Positions 42,580-54,602 of a stretch of 64,000 bases of DNA are shown one piece after another. This stretch comes from Marasmius tenuissimus (lineage: Eukaryota; Basidiomycota; Agaricomycetes; Agaricales; Marasmiaceae): NCBI GenBank assembly GCA_029532415.1, contig JAQOTA010000071.1:1426001-1490000 (forward strand), given 5' to 3'. The translations under genes and the position numbers were made by a program. Under the pieces are notes generated by a model. The model did no database searches, was not told the DNA's origin, and saw only the letters and a program-made list of their open reading frames with translations. Position 1 is the first letter of the stretch; each line of letters starts with the position of its first letter.

Positions 42580-45500
42580 TTACTTGGAAAGATTCACACT
42601 CGGTGAACTCGGTTTGCCAACTTTGTTTGTGTCAATCACGTCGGTGAGTTGCTGGCTGCGTTTCTGTGCTAACTCTAGCTGTCTCTGGAGGCCCCTGTGG
42701 ACAATAAAACCATTAAGAAATCAGGAACGATTCAGAATAGATGGACACATACTTGATACTGTTCTCCAATTCAGCAACTCGCTCTTTCCCTCCCTGTCGT
42801 TCTCTCTTCACTCTTTCCTCCGCAGCCTTCAACCGGGCTTCGTATTCCTTCACTCTGGCTTCCCACTTCGAGTCTGCAACAACGCTCTTTTGGTTCATTT
42901 GAGCTATCTTCTCCTCTGTCGCAGCAAGCTGGTTCTGAGCGTTGTTCAGTCTCCTCTCAGCGTTGACAGCTCGGGCGGATAGGGATCGGACTTCCATGCT
43001 CTCGGCGCCTCCCGGTCGTTTCGAGATACCGGACAGTTGTCCGGTAAGCTCTATGTTCGACGCCTGTGAATGAAAATTGTAGGTATATGTAACGTGTTGA
43101 CTGGGACGGAGCCAAAACATACCCTCAGAGCCTCCAATTCGCCCTCCTTGGCACTCATCTTTCGTTTCCATGTTGCCTTCGCATCAGCGTAAGCCCTCAC
43201 GCTCGTCTCGAACTTGTCTATCTGCTTCCATCGGTTGTCCAGCTGCTTCTTCATTTCCGTTATTTTCTCCATGAATCTCCCTTCCGCCTCTTTGCACCTC
43301 TTATCAAACTCTGCCTGGATCTGGCTGAGTGTCTTCAAACGGCTGAGGAGGTTGTCATGGAAGACGCCGAAGTTGGTGAACGGTTTGGTCTCCGCCTGAC
43401 CTCCCTTCTTCTATGTGAACGTTTAGTCTACTGAACGAAAGCGACTCGAGACGTGCACTCACCGGTGTCTTATCAACACCCAGAATCTTATCCAAGTACT
43501 GATAGATTGTAAGGAGCAGCGTATTTCTCTCGGTCAACTGATCCCTGTACTGGGATTCTGCATTCAACAACGAGCGTTGGTCCTTGGACAACCTCAGCTC
43601 GAGCTCGGCAATCTTGCTCTTGAACGCCGCTATCTCTCCTTCGGCTGTCTTCAACGCCGTCTGAACGGTGTCCAGCTTCTCGGAGATGTTGAGCCGCGCC
43701 TGGGTTTGAGCTGATAACTGGGTGGCCAAATCTCTGTTCTCCGCGTACAACTTGTCCATCTCCCCATCTCGGTCTCGATTCCTCGCGTCTTTGTCACCCA
43801 GGTCTTGCCTCGCTCGAGACAGCTCATCCTCGACCCTCTCGAGATCCCTCTTAAGCCTGTCCACTTCTAGCTGTAACGAGAATCTTGCTGTCGAATGCGT
43901 CTCTCCCGCCCGCTTGGACTCTTGTTCAAGGCCCTTGAGGACGTTCTGTACTTGCTCAAGGTCGGATTCACGCTGCGATAGTAGTGACTCCGCACGAGCC
44001 AAGTCATTGAGGGCGCTTTGAAGCGCGGATTCTTTGGCCTCCAAAGTCCGTCGTTCTTGCCTAAGGTCCGCCTCGTGCTCCCTTTCCGCGCTCTCCAAGT
44101 CTGCTTCAAGACGCTCACGGGCTTCCCTTTCGCGCTCGAGTTCCTTGACAAGAGATTCGACGTATGTTCCGAGCTCATCTTGCTTCGATTGGTGGGCGCG
44201 GATTTCATCGGTGCAGGTCTCGTAGGCCTCGTTCAACTCGTCAAGTTCTTGCTTCAATATCACAAGTTTCTGTAACGAGAATATCTGTATAAGGCGAAGA
44301 CACTAAGAGACATTGGCACCGTACCTCCTTGAGCGCAGCAACGAGTTGCTCGAGTCTCTCCCGCTCGTTTGCCTCATCTTCCCTTATCTCCTTCATCTTA
44401 TCATTCTCGTCCTCCAGACCATAGATTTGGTCACCAAGCCTCTGAATCGTGTCGTTGAGGGACTCGATGTCTGCTTCCTTAGCATCTGCCTCTTCCTCAA
44501 GGTGAGCGAGAGTCGTCTCGAACTTCTGATGGAGGTCATTTTGGCCTGCCTCGAGTTCGGTAATGTTCAAGCGAAGGTCCCTGGCCTCAGTTTCACGTTC
44601 AGCAAGAACCTGTCGTTTTGTTCAGTAGAAGAGCCTGCGAGGGAGGAGGATGTGATGCTCACGTCGCGAAGTTCCTCCACTTGCTGTCTCGCTTCATCCA
44701 CCTCCCCTCTCCATTCCTCTTCAACTTGTGCCACGACGCGTTCGTGTTCCGTCATCAAGTCGTCAAGAGCTTGATTCTTGCGCTCGATATCGTCCTCTTT
44801 CTGTTGCAACTCGATAAGGGCAGCGGCCAGTCGGTCCTTGATGGTATTGAGATCCTCTTCGACGGCCTGTCTCTCCTCCATCTCCTCGATCATTTGTGCC
44901 CGACTTTCGCTCCGGGCTATGGACGCCTCGGCTTGCTTCTGATGCATTTGTTCTACGTCAAGCTGCAATGCCTCGAGTTCGTCCAATAGATCAACTCTCT
45001 GGTCTTCCTTCTCCTCCAGTAGAGCTGCCTGATCGTCAACCATTGCTGTGAGTCTTTCGATCTCCGCCTCCAGTTCGTCCCGTCGGCCCCTTGTAAATGA
45101 GGAATTGGCCCTACTTCCGTTTTCCACCATCTCTTGCAATCTCTCGATCTCAACTAGATTATCCTGAAGCAATGCTCTAGCGTCTTCCAACTCGTCCTCC
45201 AATTCCTCGTTCCTTGCCTCCAACTCCCGTATCATAGCCTCGTTCCCTGATGTCGAGCTTCGACCTCCACTGGACTGTCTTTTCCTCAGCTCACGAATTT
45301 CCCGTTCGCGCTCCTCAAGCTTCTCCTCGAGATCGCGATCCCGCGCACGCGAGCCGACGCCACGCTGCAACCGTTCAATTTCTCTCTCGGCCTCGTGTAG
45401 ACTCTTCTTGAGCTTCTTACACTCGCGGCCCCTGTTGAGAGCTTCGACTTTGAGAGTGATATTCTGCTTGAGCGCAGCATCCATTTGTTCAGGCGCTAAT

Positions 45501-46093
45501 TCGGCTAACCGCTCCTCGAGGAAATGCACGCGGAGTTTGAGATCAAAGTTCTCCTTAGTGAGACTGTCTATGTGCTAGAAAATTAAGTGTGAGTTATGGT
45601 AGATAGAAGTATTCAATATACGTACCTTTTCCTGATCACGAAGCGTCAGTGTCACTCCCTTTGTCCCTGCGGTACTGGACCTCTTGCGATGCTTAGGCCG
45701 ACTCTTCGTACCCGTTGCTGGCGTCTCTAGTGTGGAAGAGTCTGCTGGACCCCATCTTGTACTCTTCTCGACTCCAGGGGTCTTAGCCAAGTCGTCGTCG
45801 AGGTCATCGTCATCTTGGTGCTCCAGTTCCAGCCGTCTCGACAGAAGTGAGTCGTCCAAACCAGATGTTCTTCTGATATGTCGAAGAGATGATATTGACG
45901 GGGGAGAGGGCGTTGAGATAGGTGCCGATGAGATAGCGGTGGTTCCGGAGGATGTGGAAGGCACTCGGAGTGCGCTATTGCCATGTAGTAGCCTTCCCGG
46001 AGTGGCGAACGACGTTTCTGACGGGAGAGAGCCCAGAGACAGTTCTGGATGAGTTCCTAGAGAATTGTCCGGGAGAAATGAAGAGCTCGACAT
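42580..46093 (-). CDS. Centrosomin-type (Cnn1N) coiled-coil protein, Mto1/Pcp1/ApsB-like
   Basis: Microtubule-organising-centre protein; the Cnn1N (CM1) motif recruits the gamma-tubulin complex. Minus-strand exons: 45626-46093, 44663-45574, 44325-44609, 43463-44269, 43123-43410, 42753-43063, 42580-42694; 1061 aa. The N-terminal 150 residues are Ser/Thr-rich and disordered. The CM1 motif spans the first intron: TLRDQEKHIDSLTKENFDLK followed by LRVHFLEERLAELAPE. Nearly all the rest is predicted coiled coil (Glu/Leu/Lys/Arg heptads, for example ELEDELEDARALLQDNLVEI). I see no PACT motif at the end (VGKPSSPSVNLSK), so Mto1/ApsB is a better guess than Pcp1. It shares a 197-bp divergent promoter region with the Bqt4-like gene. 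Confidence 0.87.
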
Positions 46094-46290
46094 GGGAGTA
46101 ACATGAAAAAAGGCTCTCAGACCCACGGCCCAAGCTGCACCCAAACAACGCGATAGATCACGTGTACGCAATGCAGATCAATCTTATCTTATCACACACG
46201 TGCATTTTGCACAACTTTGTCTTTGTTTTGCGGCCGGGGGCTGGTTGTTGATTCGGTCCGTACTTCACGCTTCTTTGCTCGTTGACCACC
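46094..46290. promoter_or_regulatory. Bidirectional promoter region (Cnn1-like / Bqt4-like)
   Basis: 197 bp between divergent ATGs at 46093 (minus) and 46291 (plus), without an obvious TATA box. Confidence 0.55.
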
Positions 46291-47732
46291 ATGCCGACCC
46301 AACGTCCACCGCTTCCGTCTCGCCATGCGAACCAACACATCCGGACGATCCGTGAGTTATTCCCCCTCAAAGTACACCATAATTCTCACATCAAATCTAG
46401 TCGCATCGGGAACATTGCCTCCAGTCAAGTACCAGGTTCTGAATTGTCAGGGGAATGATATTCTTGTACGTTTCTTCGTTACATCGATAGTATCGCTTAC
46501 TGATTTTTCTTTAAGGTCGGAAGAATGAAGGTTGAAACCCCCACGGTGTGTGAAAACAGATATACAGTGAAGGTCCCTATCTTACATGTCATCCACCCAT
46601 AGCCCACTGGCCATGCCTTTATCCTTCGACGCTATGACACCAACGCCATCAGTCTTACCACTATGTACCGTGCCGCCTTCCCTAATGCCTCAGACCAGGA
46701 GGAAAAGGACGAAGTTCAATGGGTAAAAGAGTCCTACGATCTTACAGGGAATAACGGGTCGTCGAAGGATGCGAGCATCACGCGTTTGGCAGGAACGTGG
46801 GTATCACCTAAAGTGGCTTTGGAGCTGGGGAAGGCGTACATGCTGGGGGATTTGATTGTCAGTGTGGTTCAGGCTCAGCCCGATCCCAATGTCAGTTACA
46901 GAAGGAGCGGGAAGGGGCAAGCTACACCGAAATCTTCCTCACAGGCGGTGGCACCATCAAGGGAGGCTGAAGAGACAACATCGTCGTCAGGCAGGAGTAA
47001 TGGCGCTGCCACAGCCGCCTCTTCACCAGACTACAAACCCGCCAAAAGACGACGGGAGGCATCACCTGTTCCTGAACCTTCCCCTGTGAAGACCAAAGCC
47101 CCAGCGAGCGTAGAGGAAAAGCCTGTCCCACGGCGGTCAACGAGGACGAAAAGTCCACCACCCAAAGTCGCCCCTTCTGCGAGCATGATGGCTGTGGTCA
47201 GCAAGACAGCCTCTCCCACCAAAACTCCATCGAAACGTTCCACCCGACGGGCGGTCAAGCAAGAAGAGCCCGTGCCCACGACCCCAGGTGGCTCGGAGGA
47301 AACTGCGTACGAGGACCGGGAAGATGAGAGTCGGGCTGTTGAGGACGTTGCTGGCTCTGAGCTACGTGAACAGGATATAGCTGAGCAGAAGGATTTGATC
47401 GCGGATCTGAAGCGGAAGAGAGTTGCTGCGTTGAAGGATGAGGATGCGGAGATGGAACAATCGGAATCTCTGAAGAATAAACGAGCGAGGGAAGAGGAGG
47501 AGGAAAAGAAACTCAGGTTTAACTTCAAAGAGCCAGAAGTTGGTGAGCGGGCCATCGCAACAAATCGACGTGTGCTGGGCCGTATTATGGAAGAACCCAG
47601 ACGGCAGTCCCTGGCCTGGGGGGTGGCCGCTTTTGTGTTTGGGGCTGGCGCTGTGTATGTTGTTTCTTTTATGTCCGTCGACGATCATCTAACCAATTTG
47701 TGCACAGGACGTTATTGCCCAGCTTCCTATAA
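46291..47732 (+). CDS. Bqt4-like inner-nuclear-membrane protein (APSES/KilA-N fold, C-terminal TM)
   Basis: In fission yeast Bqt4 tethers telomeres to the inner nuclear membrane. Exons 46291-46351, 46401-46465, 46516-46545, 46603-47654, 47708-47732; 410 aa. The N-terminal APSES-type domain has GTLPPVKYQVLNCQGNDIL, VGRMKVETPTPTGHAFILRR and ASITRLAGTWVSPKVALELG. A long disordered, charged middle with TRTKSPPPK-like basic motifs follows, then a single C-terminal transmembrane helix, LAWGVAAFVFGAGAV, ending TLLPSFL. The last intron's phase creates exactly this tail, matching the tail-anchored design of Bqt4. It is not a sequence-specific transcription factor of the Swi4/Mbp1 class because ankyrin repeats are missing and a membrane anchor is present. 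Confidence 0.87.
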
Positions 47733-48163
47733 TCAACCATGTACTCCCATATTATTGCGCTATTCCTTTCCCATTTTTCTTCTGGTTTTGCCCGCTATCG
47801 TGTATATACCACAGTCCTCCGTCGCTTCCTATCCTTATGATTCTTACCTTCTGGATGTACGAGTATACGTGTCGTTGTCGTGTTCTTGAATTGGTGATAT
47901 TCCTACTTACTATCTCCGGTGCATCGCCCGGCCGTTGTGAATCTCCCTCTTCCAGATGTACACGCCGTCGCCGTCGCCGCCTTAGTACCATATTCGTCTG
48001 AATTCCGTAGTTTACAGTCTCCTCCGCCAGGCTTATCTCGTGTTGTAACTAGAAAACTCGATTTACACATGTGTGAGCGGAAAAAGAGGCTGAATTTGCA
48101 AGAAATACAAGCAAGCATGGAAAAATCCGCTTGCGAACCTCGATAGGTAAAGATTCGTGATTT
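47733..48163. other. Convergent intergenic region
   Basis: About 430 bp of 3' UTR sequence between the Bqt4-like and paraoxonase-like genes; no feature seen. Confidence 0.4.
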
Positions 48164-49530
48164 TTACCGCTCGACCTCTGGTTTACATACCATAGCACCA
48201 TCGTACGCGTATAGCCCAGACATGATGAGCTGGCCGGTCAGAGGGTCGTGAAGGCCTGTTGTGGAAGTCGAGAAGAACGACCCGTCGCTCTGGAAGAGAG
48301 TTTCGACGGTATATGGTGCAGGTGGGTGTGGTACTTTGGTGCTCAATGAGAGAGGCGCACGGATGTCAAATGGCTCTGATGTGTTGACTGGTGCGGCTCC
48401 CTCGTTAAGACGAATTGCAACAACCCAACTTGGAGCGTGCGGGGCTTTCATGGCGATGAACTTGAGCAGTGTGGGGAAATGGGGATGCCCTGCAACGACA
48501 ATTTCGGAGGGAGAAGTCCATGCGAGGTTATCAACGCTGAATGGGAGCTGGACGGTGTGGAGGTGTGTAAGAGTTGGCTTCGTTGACGATGGTGATTGGG
48601 TGACGTTGTAGATGAATACCTGGCCAACTACTGTGGATGCGATGGCTAATTGAGATCCCGAAGGCGAGACTGCCACACCGTTCGAAAAGGAGATGAAGGG
48701 TGCTACGACCGAGTGCTGTACCTCCGACGCGCCTGACTCTGTCTGACCATCCAAAGATACGTGAGAAACAAAGCTAAACGGCAACGCAAGCAAGGTTTCT
48801 ATGAGCGGAACGAATTTCCCAATGACGGGAAGCCGTCGCGTGATGAAATGGTCGTTGGAAACGAAGAATGATGTGGGAGAGGTCAATGCGAGGGAGTTTG
48901 GCGAGATAAACCAGGGCGAAGTGAGGGTCTGGAGATACTTGGCGTATCTGGGTTTTGTCGGATCGAGAAGGAACTGTTCAATGACAGTTTTGTGACGAGC
49001 ATGATTGACAACGTAGAGATAGGACGCGTTGCCTCCGTGAGAAGGGTATATCTCAATGCCCAATGGATGGAAGTCGTGCCCTTCGGGATAGTTTTGCAGG
49101 AAGATCCTTGCAGGTGTGGCGTCGGTTGATTGAGGTGAGTAGATCCATAATGTTCCATGAGGCTCAGGGTCCTCTAGAGGTCCCATAACGGTGTTCCATT
49201 CTCTTCGCCCTTCGTCGCAACTGAGAAGGACTTTTCGCTCCGTCAACTTGCCGGCGCTGTCATGCAACTCCCAGAATGTTGCATCCTCGCAATTTCTGAG
49301 TAGACCATTCTGCTCATCCTTCAATGACGAGCACTGTGTGAGATAGTTGCCAGCATGATAGTAACCAGCAGGGAGATCTGGCTTAGTTAGAATCGAATGC
49401 TGGATACCGTATCTTCCTTTCCAAAATTGTATACTCTGTCAAGGGGGTAAGGCTTGTCTATTCCAAGGGTGGGTATATGTGAATAGCTCACCAAAATGGC
49501 CACGGCGGCAGCAACGAACTTTCTCATCAT
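48164..49530 (-). CDS. Paraoxonase/arylesterase-like beta-propeller protein, secreted
   Basis: Six-bladed beta-propeller of the PON/SMP-30 superfamily; a Ca2+-dependent lactonase or esterase is the family activity, substrate unknown. Minus-strand exons 49492-49530 and 48164-49435; 436 aa. A short hydrophobic N-terminus (MMRKFVAAAVAIL) could be a signal peptide or anchor. Family wording: HDFHPLGIEIYPSHGGNASY, LYVVNHARHKTVIEQF, ISPNSLALTSPTSFFVSNDH and FISFSNGVAVSPSGSQLAIA. These contain the Asn/Asp residues that bind Ca2+ in PON1 (N in ISPNSLAL, ND in SNDH, SNG in blade 5), consistent with an active site. The N-terminal cysteine (QCSSL) and C-terminal cysteine (MVCKPEVER) may correspond to PON's disulphide pair (inference). 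Confidence 0.87.
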
Positions 49531-49639
49531 GGTCGAAGTGAGAAGAGTGCCAGCTGAGTCGGAGCATCTTCCCGCTCATCATCAACGTGATCACACTCTT
49601 CTCCTACAATCACAGTCTCAAACTTCCTAAAATGTAACC

Positions 49640-51210
49640 AAAACACCTACGCTTGTTAAACTTGGGCTATCAGCCTACCCCAATCCAAGTTGAATGCATT
49701 CCCTCAGGAATCCAAGGCCGAGATATCATTGGCATTGCACCGACGGGATTAGAAAAAACTGCTGCATTCGCACTACCAGTACTACATCATCTTTGGGGAA
49801 AACCTCAAGGCTTATTCGCTTGCATTCTGGCGCCAACGCGCGAGCTTGCATACCAAATATCTTCCCCATTCGAGGCCCTTGGAGCAACAATGGGAATCAG
49901 AACGGTAGTCGTGGTTGGAGACGATGATCGTGTTCAACAGGCGGTTGCTCTAGCTCTAGCCAAGAAGCCCTATATTGTCGTGGCTACCCCAGGAAGGTTG
50001 TTGGATCGCTTAAAAGCTACGAAAGGATTCAATCGGAACAACATAAAATTCATGGCGGGATGGGCCGTATCGTATGTGGCTTGGAACTCAGAGCTAACTG
50101 CCTTGCCAGATCCTCGATGAAGCCGACCGGCTGCTGGATTCTGATTTTGGTGTCGCGGTAGACGGCATCTCGAAGACTATCCCAGCCGAGCGCATAACAT
50201 ATCTGTTTTCTGCGACTTTGACCGACAAGGTGGCTAGGCTCCAGCGGGCTAACCTTCGGAATCCAGTCAAAGTTCAGGTGTCCACCAAGTAAGTTACACC
50301 CTCACCCTCTCATAAGCAAGAGTGAATCATGCACTAAAGCTTCCAGATATTCGACTGTCGCATCGCTATTACAGTACTATTTGCTTTGTCCTCTTGTCAA
50401 GAAAGAGGCGTCCTTGTTGTGTTTACTGAATTCCATGGCCCAAAACTCTGCGATCGTCTTCGTTCGAACAAAGGCAGCATGTCAAAAGTAAGTTTTCAAG
50501 CTATCATGAAACACATTCTCCGCCCGCCCAAAAGCCTGATAGCCTTGACTGACCGTCCTTAGACTCGCGAGTTATGCTGCGTATTCTCGGGTTTTCTTCT
50601 GTCCCACTTCATGGCGAAATGTCCCAAAGCCAACGTCTAGGTATGACTGTGGCGTGCAGAGGTGGAACAACCTATTCACGCATGTCAAACATAGGGGCTC
50701 TCAATCGCTTCAAAGGCGAAGGATCAAGGATCCTGGTAGCCACCGACATCGCTAGCCGGTGAGACTGTACCTTTAGTCCATATTAGTCTAGCTTAAGTTG
50801 TTTTCCGTAGCGGCCTTGATATCCCTTCGGTTGATATTGTCATGAACTACGATTGACCAACCCACTCGAAGGATTACATCCATCGCGTAGGGCGCAGTGC
50901 TCGTGCAGGGCGTTCTGGGAAGTCGATATTGATGACCACGCAGTATGATGTGGAATTTTTACAGCGCCCAGAGAAGGTCCTTGATCGCAAGTTGGATCTG
51001 TATCCTCAAGACTCTGAAGAAGTTGATCTTCTGCGTGAACGGGTCGGTGAGGCTGGACGAGTCGCCACCAATCAGCTGCGAGAAGAGGAGAAATCTATAG
51101 GTGGAAAACGCGCTCGCAAGCGCTCGCAATTGCCCACGGACGGAGACGATGAAGAGGAAATTGACGGGGTGGCTCTGCCTTCGGGCGTCAAAAAGAAACG
51201 CAGCTCGTGA
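49640..51210 (+). pseudogene. Broken DEAD-box RNA helicase gene, Rrp3/DDX47-like
   Basis: The intact family acts in 18S rRNA processing; this copy looks non-functional. Recognisable parts: GYQPTPIQVECIPSGIQ (Q motif), [84 protein letters not shown], and IHRVGRSARAGRSGKSI. Defects: the upstream ATG (49632) is followed directly by TAA; Walker A reads APTGLEKT, not AxTGSGKT; a one-base insertion shifts the frame near 50566-50572 before [15 protein letters not shown]; and an in-frame TGA at 50854-50856 replaces the residue after NYD. Splice sites are still good, so decay is recent or the transcript survives. A full-length Rrp3 must exist elsewhere in the genome (expected, not shown). Confidence 0.85.
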
Positions 51211-52041
51211 TGTGTGGATATCTTAGTGTCCTGTCCGGTTTTATAGGTTGATTTCACCGTCCTGGAATCTGCCAGGGCCTTGGAGACGCAAGGGCCTAAA
51301 CGCATGGTGCCATCATTAATCGTGAATTTCCTGCAGCTATAGAGGATAGGCGGAGATCTCATGAGGGAAGTCGAGCCGCCGTCTGTCGTGGCCCAGATGA
51401 GCTCCGAAAATGCGATATCAATGAAGCGACTTGGCATTTGCCTGTTATGCCAGCGGACGACATGCAGCAGCCTGAAGTGTTAGAAGCCTCGATGAACGCA
51501 CCAGGATCTTGATCAATGTCGTCGTTGGCTTCAGCTGGATACAACCACTCCATTCCCGTCTGAGTATACCCTAACTTGATGCATGAGCATATCCCAATAT
51601 GTTTCGTTTGCTTCTCTTCAGTATCCTGACATCGGCTAGCGCGGATTTTACACGGACGACCTGTCCAGTAAACTGTATGTAACAATCAGTCGTGAGTGGG
51701 ACTGCGCCAGAGGAGAGATGATTACAAACTTGTATATCTGGAAGTATGTTTGAGCCTCGCTAAACCCTACAGTTTCGCATGCATATGGTGACAGGCGGCA
51801 TTAATGTCAGAAGAAGTTGAGCATGTACTCAGACTGGGCATAACGCCGAAGCGAAGTATGAGCTCATGCAGAATTGAGTTGGAATTTTCCGCTCTTTCCA
51901 AGAGCGCACATGGTCGCGTATATGTAAAGCCGAGATCCTCTTGCCAGCAGCTGCCCTTGCCCACCTTGTGCTCCCTCAAGGATCCTCTTCGCTCTTTTAC
52001 ACCACCGTCTCATTGGAACGGCTACCGGAAGAGGGACAGGG
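51211..52041. other. Intergenic region, nothing recognised
   Basis: About 830 bp. Open frames on both strands lack family motifs; it includes the promoter of the DUF6534 gene. Confidence 0.4.
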
Positions 52042-54248
52042 ATGGCGGAAGAGATCGATCTCGGTCATACATTCGGTGTGTAAAGGCGTTTTCCTTCGAT
52101 TACCCCTCTGTGCTCATTTTTCTTGCTCTCTGGGCTATTAGGTGCCATGCTAATTGGCGCAATGATATCCATGGGATTATATGGAATTACTACTTTGCAG
52201 GTATGCACGTGGAATGGCCAGTCAAGTCAAACGATTCAAGAAAGGACTTCCCAGACATATTTTTACTTTCGACATTACGAATCGGACGATTTGGAAGTGA
52301 AAGCGTTGGTGCGCCATTTCTTGTCGATAACCAGACAGCTATGCTCATTGAGGAGTTTACATTCAACAGGTATCTTCAACATGGTGTGTAGCAAGCTGCA
52401 GTACCCCTCAGCAGCCCAACTCAACGTCTTCGAACGTCGTAGGATCCTTGACACATTGCACGTCGTCTTCAGTAAGAACTAGGTCTTGTGCTGTCCCAAG
52501 GCTGTCAAGAATTGTCTAACAAAACACGTTTAAGCGGGGCACTCAATGTACTATTACCTTGTGCGCGTTTCTCGCATCTTCCACCCCCGATTCAGCAATT
52601 AAACCGAACCCAAATGATACAGATCACTCAATACGGCCAACCATCGTCTCTACGTGCAGGAATCTGGTATGGGATTTTGACATGAGACTATGATGAAGTT
52701 GCTGAGTATCCTTTCAAGGTCGCTTTTTGTGAGCTACGCATGGCGATCAACCTACGAGTTTTACTAAAGGAAACTTAACCTTGCAGGCATCCCTGTTACT
52801 CAACGTAAGTCCGAAGAATATTCGACAGCCGCATGTTCTACCGTACTGAACGGAAACGTTTCCACCAGATCATCGTGGCCTTCCTCTCGCAGACGTGAGT
52901 GGGACCGGAAGTTTGAACTTCCGGTATCTTATCAATTTTTGACTGTGTCCAGGTTCTTCACACGTCGGATACACTACCGTGAGTCAATCCTCTCTCCATC
53001 ATCTGCCGATTGCTGAGTACTGACCTGTATGTAAATAGTGTGCCCACGGCCGTGGAAATGGGTAGTTACAAGCGTGACGGTAGGCCACTAAAGTCACGTT
53101 CCTTATAGACCGTCTCCTAACGCACCATCAAGGCTTTTATCGTCCTTGCCCATTTTGGTTTGTGCTTTCAGTATGACCGCAGGAGCGATATGTTGAAATT
53201 CAACCCGCCATCCCGCAGTTTTTGGAATAGGTAATGGTTCTCCCCGTCTTCACGACTTGTTCTGACCAATATATCAGAAACGGCCATTCAGTTGTGAGAA
53301 TGAATGTTCATTCGGTCGATAGGAACGCTCCCTCAACGTTTGTTCTAGTTTCATCATCAAAGAGTTCGACCGTCTCAAGGAAGTAGATGTAGGCTTTCCT
53401 TGGAATTCATCCGGTATTCCGGGAGCTGACATGAACTTAGCGCATTGCCGTCGTCCCGTTCGGTACATTTGCTGTCTTATCCGACATCATCGTCGCAGCA
53501 GCTCTTGTCATTCTCTTGAAACGTTCTCAGACAGAGTTTGAGGACACACAAAGCCTCATCAACAAACTGATTGTATATGCGATCAACCGCTGTATCTTGA
53601 CCTCGTGAGCGTCATTTGTTTCTTCCGCGTACTTGTGATCGCTTACTCGGTCACTAGGGTGGTCGCCGTCATCGAGATTGCTCTGGTGATTAATTGACGT
53701 TAACTAGCTCTTGTCCTCACCTCGCGCTGACGACCCATCCGTGGTGTCTTTCACCAGTTTCTTGCGATACCCCACTCACTCTACGCGTTCGCGTTCGATT
53801 TCATCATCGGAAAATGTGAGTCACTTTCGGTAGCTACACGTCGCATTGCTGAATCACAAGCCGTAGTATACGCCAATTCCTTACTTGCCCACCTCAACTC
53901 TCGGAAGTCACTGGCCAAACGAGGGACTTCATCAGGGGGAACGTTCACTGGGACTTCCTTCGAGGTGGCTGCTCCGCAGGTCTTCAGTTTGGACCCGGTA
54001 AGCAGCTTTTGTTTCTTTCCTTCACGCCATCCAGCTCATGGACTTCCACAGATTTCGAGCACAACCAATCCGACGTCGTCAACTAGTCGCGGTGTCCACA
54101 GTGAAGATGAAGGCAGAAGTTATTCCACGGTGAGACGTTTGGGCCTACACGACGTCCCCGTTCACTGATGACTTTTTAACAGAGCCTCTCTGCCCCCGAT
54201 AAACGGCGCCCAAAAGTAATGACATACGATTCCGAGACACATGTTTGA
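52042..54248 (+). CDS. DUF6534-type seven-transmembrane protein, 19 small exons
   Basis: Basidiomycete-expanded membrane-protein family of unknown function. Model: 52042-52063, 52142-52200, 52255-52308, 52402-52471, 52535-52560, 52623-52666, 52719-52728, 52787-52804, 52869-52894, 52953-52978, 53039-53061, 53133-53230, 53349-53382, 53441-53604, 53658-53685, 53758-53815, 53867-53997, 54052-54129, 54183-54248; about 344 aa. Family wording: LGAMLIGAMISMGLYGITTL, YFRHYESDDLEVKAL, LDTLHVVFTGHSMYYYL, LSDIIVAAALVILLKRSQTE and LYANSLLAHLNSRKSLAKR. Several exons are 10-26 nt. Exon 4 (52402-52471) is the least certain; the rest close in phase, and the total is divisible by three. The polar C-terminal tail ends MTYDSETHV. 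Confidence 0.8.
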
Positions 54249-54602
54249 AAGCTTGAAGCTTAGCCCTGGCGGATGGAATTCATGTAAATGACCATAGCAT
54301 CCTTGGACTCTTGCCTTTGTACCTCTGTAATATCTGTGTTACACAGACGTATCGACTTCGCGATATATCGATTCTTCGGACAGTCGTCATAACTGACGTT
54401 AAGGGTTTTCGGAGGCTTTCAAGGCGCTGCGGTGCTCCCTGCTCAAGGATTAGGCGCCCACGGTAAGGGAACGCTCGCTTCCATTTACAGTAACGGAGTT
54501 TACAGCTTCTGACTTCGTAAACTGTGACCTCCAACCACATGCATCTCAAGTAAATACGACCTGAGGGCCCTCTTCTTCGCCTCTTCACCTCACTCTTATC
54601 TC
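54249..54602. other. Intergenic region upstream of cation exchanger
   Basis: About 350 bp, no coding segment seen; probable promoter of the exchanger gene. Confidence 0.4.

Noticed and set aside
50854..50856. TGA in the DEAD-box gene read as a possible selenocysteine or readthrough codon
   Set aside because: The same gene has a broken Walker A, a frameshift and no usable start, and filamentous fungi generally lack selenoprotein machinery; nonsense mutation is simpler.
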